NCBI GenBank assembly: GCA_003445475.1
Contig: DMDP01000179.1
Location: forward strand, 1 to 6,961
Direction: 5' to 3'
Source: Peptococcaceae bacterium
Lineage (GTDB): Bacteria; Bacillota; Desulfotomaculia; Desulfotomaculales; UBA12532
Length of the DNA stretch: 6,961 nucleotides
A program made the position numbers and the translations under genes. Below the pieces are notes generated by a model, which saw nothing but the letters and a program-made list of their open reading frames with translations, was not told the origin of the DNA and did no database searches. Positions 5,479 to 6,961 of this stretch are shown here, piece after piece. Within the stretch, counting starts at the first letter, position 1, and each line of letters begins with the position of its first letter.

Positions 5479-5674
5479 GATCAGCTACAGCCGCGACGTT
5501 GACGCGCTTTTGATCGAGCTTTCCGATAAGCCGATTGATTATGCCGAAGAGGCCGGACAGGTGATCGTCCACTTCGCCGCGGACGGGGAGCCGGTTCTCC
5601 TGGAAATCCTAGATGCGAAGGACTTCCTGCTTCGCTCCTTTTCCACGGTGTTAAAGGAAGCGGTTTCGTCCTGA
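5471..5674 (+). CDS. DUF2283 domain-containing protein, probable antitoxin
   Basis: This 67-residue protein matches the DUF2283 family: KISYSRDVDALLIELSDKPI (3-22), then EEAGQVIVHFAADGEPVLLE (26-45) and ILDAKDFL. The family pattern is a short beta-rich fold with YDxxADALYI-like and VxIEILDAS-like signatures; here the acidic first half and EILDAK are clear. ATG 5471 follows GGAGGAGGT (5456-5464) with a 6-nt spacer, inside the end of the DUF4258 gene. DUF2283 proteins often sit next to DUF4258 proteins and are inferred to neutralise them. No separate DNA-binding domain is visible, so autoregulation by this protein alone is uncertain. Confidence 0.82.
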   Translation: MSKISYSRDVDALLIELSDKPIDYAEEAGQVIVHFAADGEPVLLEILDAKDFLLRSFSTVLKEAVSS

Positions 5675-5735
5675 GCTTGCCCGAGGTTTGAGGAGCATCG
5701 CACCCGCATCCCCATCCCGGCGCTTTCTTCCTCTC

Positions 5736-5765
5736 ATTATAGCCCTGCGCCGCGCCGGCCGGCAA
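5736..5765 (-). promoter_or_regulatory. Possible leftward promoter antisense to the DUF4258/DUF2283 pair
   Basis: On the minus strand TTGCCG (plus 5760-5765) is followed after 18 nt by a perfect TATAAT (plus 5736-5741). A transcript would start near 5729 and run antisense into the DUF2283 gene. It may instead be a leftover promoter from a lost gene or a chance match. Confidence 0.35.
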
Positions 5766-5855
5766 CCAGGCCAGGCGGCGGTGTTTCCACCGCAGGTGGA
5801 ACCGATTTACACGCCAGAGGAGCCGCGCCGCGGGCCGGATGCGAACCTGCAACTG

Positions 5856-6014
5856 TCAATACTTTTTCAGAATATCGTGGTGTCCGCAGGCCACCAGGAT
5901 AAGGGCATTACCCTCCCGCTGGAAGATGACCCGGATGCTTTTGCTCGCATACGCCTCCCAGAAAAGAGTCCCTTTTATCCTGTGCACCTGAAGGGAAGTT
6001 TGACCGCGTTTTGA
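5856..6014 (-). pseudogene. RelE-superfamily toxin gene, C-terminal remnant with probable frameshift
   Basis: The minus-strand frame between TGA 6015-6017 and TGA 5856-5858 encodes SLQVHRIKGTLFWEAYASKS, then IRVIFQREGNALILVACGHH and DILKKY. This is the C-terminal half of a RelE/YafQ-like cytotoxin: HRIKGTxFWEAYxSxSIRVIF followed by the GHHDILKKY end. The N-terminal half is not in this frame. Just upstream, another frame reads MRLIKTRSNFPS (start near 6024), which would join naturally to LQVHRIKG; loss of one copy of a duplicated cttca near 5995 could explain the shift, but that is inference. No intact start, antitoxin partner or leftward promoter remains, so the gene is probably dead. Confidence 0.68.
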
Positions 6015-6033
6015 TCAGCCGCATCTGCAAATC

Positions 6034-6062
6034 TTGACTAAAAAAGCAATCCGTGTAAAAAT
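6034..6062 (+). promoter_or_regulatory. Promoter of the AbrB/PIN toxin-antitoxin operon
   Basis: TTGACT (6034-6039) lies 17 nt before AAAAAT (6057-6062), which has TGT directly upstream as an extended -10 element; TAAAAA at 6056-6061 is the alternative. The AT-rich leader 6040-6085 contrasts with the GC-rich surroundings. Transcription would start near 6069, 25 nt before ATG 6094. Confidence 0.6.
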
Positions 6063-6093
6063 GTAAGAAAATAAGAAAGTAAGGAGCACCGGT

Positions 6094-6369
6094 ATGCACA
6101 GGATCAAAATGACCTCAAAAGGCCAGCTGACGCTACCCAAACAAATAAGGGAGAAACTTCGCCTGCGGGCAGGAAGCTATCTCGAGGTCCGCATCCGCGG
6201 CACCGAGCTGGTGCTAAAGCCCGTAACCCAAGAGAACGACAGCGAAATGCTTCTGGAATATTGCCGGCAAAACGCCCAGGAAGCCGACCTGGATAAGGCC
6301 CGCCGGATAATGTCCCGGGTGCCCGTGGCGATGCACGAAAGGGTACGCCAGCTGCGTGAAGAAGGATAA
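6094..6369 (+). CDS. AbrB/MazE/SpoVT-type antitoxin
   Basis: This 91-residue protein begins with a swapped-hairpin AbrB-type DNA-binding domain: MTSKGQLTLPKQIREKLRLR (6-25), then AGSYLEVRIRGTELVLKPV (26-44). The C-terminal half is helical and charged (LLEYCRQNAQEADLDKARRI, then HERVRQLREEG) and is the likely toxin-binding tail. The start is ATG 6094 with TAAGGAG (6080-6086) 7 nt upstream and an AT-rich promoter leader. A PIN-domain gene begins 9 nt after its stop, the usual antitoxin-toxin order of vapBC-type modules. It probably neutralises the PIN RNase and, with it, represses its own promoter. Intact in appearance. Confidence 0.9.
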   Translation: MHRIKMTSKGQLTLPKQIREKLRLRAGSYLEVRIRGTELVLKPVTQENDSEMLLEYCRQNAQEADLDKARRIMSRVPVAMHERVRQLREEG

Positions 6370-6378
6370 GCGGGTACA

Positions 6379-6846
6379 ATGAAAGCTTATTTTCCGAAAG
6401 CTTATTTTCTCGACACCAGCGCCCTCTTTAAGCGCTACCGCCAGGAGGAAGGGTCCGCCGCGGTTGAGGCGCTATTTAGCCGGCAAGCCGTACGTTTCAT
6501 TTCTGAAATCACGCTCCTCGAAGTTGTCAGCAACCTGCGCCGCCTCGTTGACGTGGATAAGATTGTTGCTCCGGAAGAGTTTGATACGCTGCGAGCCACA
6601 TTTCTTAAGGATATTGCCGAAGAGAACCTTGAAGTGGTCAGACTTACCGGCACCATTATCGTAAAGAGCCTCGCCATAGCTTCGCAAAGGTATATTACCC
6701 CGATAGATGCCGTCCAACTGGCTACTGCCGCATCAATGGCCGAGCCGCCGGTGTTTGTCTGCGCCGACCAAAAGCTGCTGCGCCTGGCGGCGGAGGAAGG
6801 ACTGGAAGTATTAGAGGTCAGCCGGGACGTTCCCATAGAGAAGTAA
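6379..6846 (+). CDS. PIN-domain ribonuclease toxin (VapC-like)
   Basis: This 155-residue protein is a PIN-domain RNase. Acidic metal-binding residues expected for the Mg2+ site are visible: D12 in FLDTSALFKRY, E48 (or E43) in ISEITLLEVVSNL, D110 in ITPIDAVQLATAA and D130 in VCADQKLLRLA. These follow the VapC order D-E-D-D, so the enzyme looks intact and active. Start ATG 6379 lies 9 nt after the AbrB stop; the only upstream ribosome-site match (AAGGA, 6362-6366) is 12 nt away, so translation may depend on coupling. The N-terminus has a 5-residue repeat (KAYFP/KAYFL) from a 15-nt tandem duplication; relatives would start MKAYFLDTSAL. It is not a toxin with extra domains; length is slightly above typical VapC. 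Confidence 0.9.
   Translation: MKAYFPKAYFLDTSALFKRYRQEEGSAAVEALFSRQAVRFISEITLLEVVSNLRRLVDVDKIVAPEEFDTLRATFLKDIAEENLEVVRLTGTIIVKSLAIASQRYITPIDAVQLATAASMAEPPVFVCADQKLLRLAAEEGLEVLEVSRDVPIEK
6381..6410 (+). repeat. 15-nt tandem duplication at the start of the PIN gene
   Basis: Positions 6381-6395 and 6396-6410 are tandem copies that match at 14 of 15 bases (unit GAAAGCTTATTTTCC/T). The duplication is in frame and adds five residues before the catalytic LDTS. Confidence 0.85.
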
Positions 6847-6937
6847 TATGCACGTACAACAGCGCGGAACGGGCCGGGCAAATCGCGCGTTGACCTTTTA
6901 CACGGGGGTGGCCCGGCGCGTGGCGGAGCAAGCGGCT

Positions 6938-6961
6938 CTTCCAGCTTGATCACGTCGCCTC
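6938..6961 (-). repeat. 24-nt exact repeat of part of the decayed RelE fragment (runs off the window)
   Basis: Positions 6938-6961 are identical to 4740-4763 and in the same orientation. On the minus strand both encode GDVIKLE of a RelE-type toxin. At this end the coding match stops right after the GAA codon and the sequence diverges (then EPLAPPRAG), so this looks like the broken end of a second relE copy whose remainder lies to the right of the window. Confidence 0.75.

Larger units (their letters stand above)
5675..6093. other. Intergenic stretch with a broken toxin gene and two promoter candidates
   Basis: No intact gene was found. On the minus strand it holds a RelE-superfamily remnant (5856-6014, perhaps with its upstream part to about 6042 in another frame). 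It also has a leftward promoter-like sequence (5736-5765), a small hairpin TTCCACC-GCA-GGTGGAA (5785-5801) with no T tract, and the rightward promoter of the AbrB/PIN operon (6034-6062). The 108-codon plus-strand frame at 5688-6014 is antisense to the toxin remnant and has no family resemblance. Confidence 0.6.

Noticed and set aside
5785..5801. Perfect 7-bp hairpin TTCCACC-GCA-GGTGGAA as a terminator of the DUF4258/DUF2283 operon
   Set aside because: It has a 3-nt loop, no T tract on either strand and lies over 110 nt after the last stop codon, so I do not call it a terminator.
5838..5856. tRNA T-loop-like sequence (GGTTCGCATCC on the minus strand)
   Set aside because: The flanking bases do not form the 5-bp T stem and no acceptor, D or anticodon arms are present.
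5688..6014. Plus-strand open frame of 108 codons after the DUF2283 gene
   Set aside because: No family resemblance or credible ribosome site, and the opposite strand encodes the well-matched RelE-type C-terminus over the last half of it.

Overview
The window looks like a chromosomal segment of a GC-rich, Gram-positive-type anaerobe, most likely a Firmicute of the Pelotomaculum/Desulfotomaculum/Moorella kind. This rests on the feoB plus DtxR/MntR-type regulator pair, a DUF3160 lipoprotein, a copper-amine-oxidase-domain remnant, frequent GTG starts with strong GGAGG-type ribosome sites, and many toxin-antitoxin (TA) genes. The lineage is inference from protein style, not from a marker gene.

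Layout. Positions 2-825 (+) hold the 3' end of feoB (ferrous iron permease) and a downstream DtxR/MntR-family metal regulator, apparently one operon. Positions 967-3737 (+) hold a DUF3160 lipoprotein and a small exported protein with three DxDxDG calcium-type (VCBS/FG-GAP-like) motifs. The two genes overlap by 49 nt and are probably translationally coupled; together they form an envelope-located pair of unknown function with its own upstream promoter region. Positions 3863-4569 (-) hold a BrnT-type toxin and CopG-type antitoxin operon with a clear promoter (TTGACA-17-TAAGAT) and a terminator.

Positions 4570-5223 contain no intact gene. They hold eroded pieces on the minus strand: a RelE/ParE-type toxin fragment, an unidentified C-terminal tail, and a fragment of a copper amine oxidase N-terminal-like domain. 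Positions 5224-5674 (+) hold a DUF4258/DUF2283 gene pair, a likely TA module, behind an extended -10 promoter. Positions 5675-6093 hold another broken RelE-superfamily toxin (minus strand) and the promoter of the next operon. Positions 6094-6846 (+) hold an AbrB-type antitoxin and PIN-domain (VapC-like) toxin pair. The last 24 nt repeat exactly part of the RelE fragment at 4740-4763.

Taken together, the left half is ordinary metal transport plus a poorly characterised exported pair. The right half is a dense cluster of three intact TA-like modules lying among at least two decayed toxin genes, which suggests repeated acquisition, recombination and decay of TA modules at one site. No rRNA, tRNA, CRISPR array or intact insertion sequence was seen.
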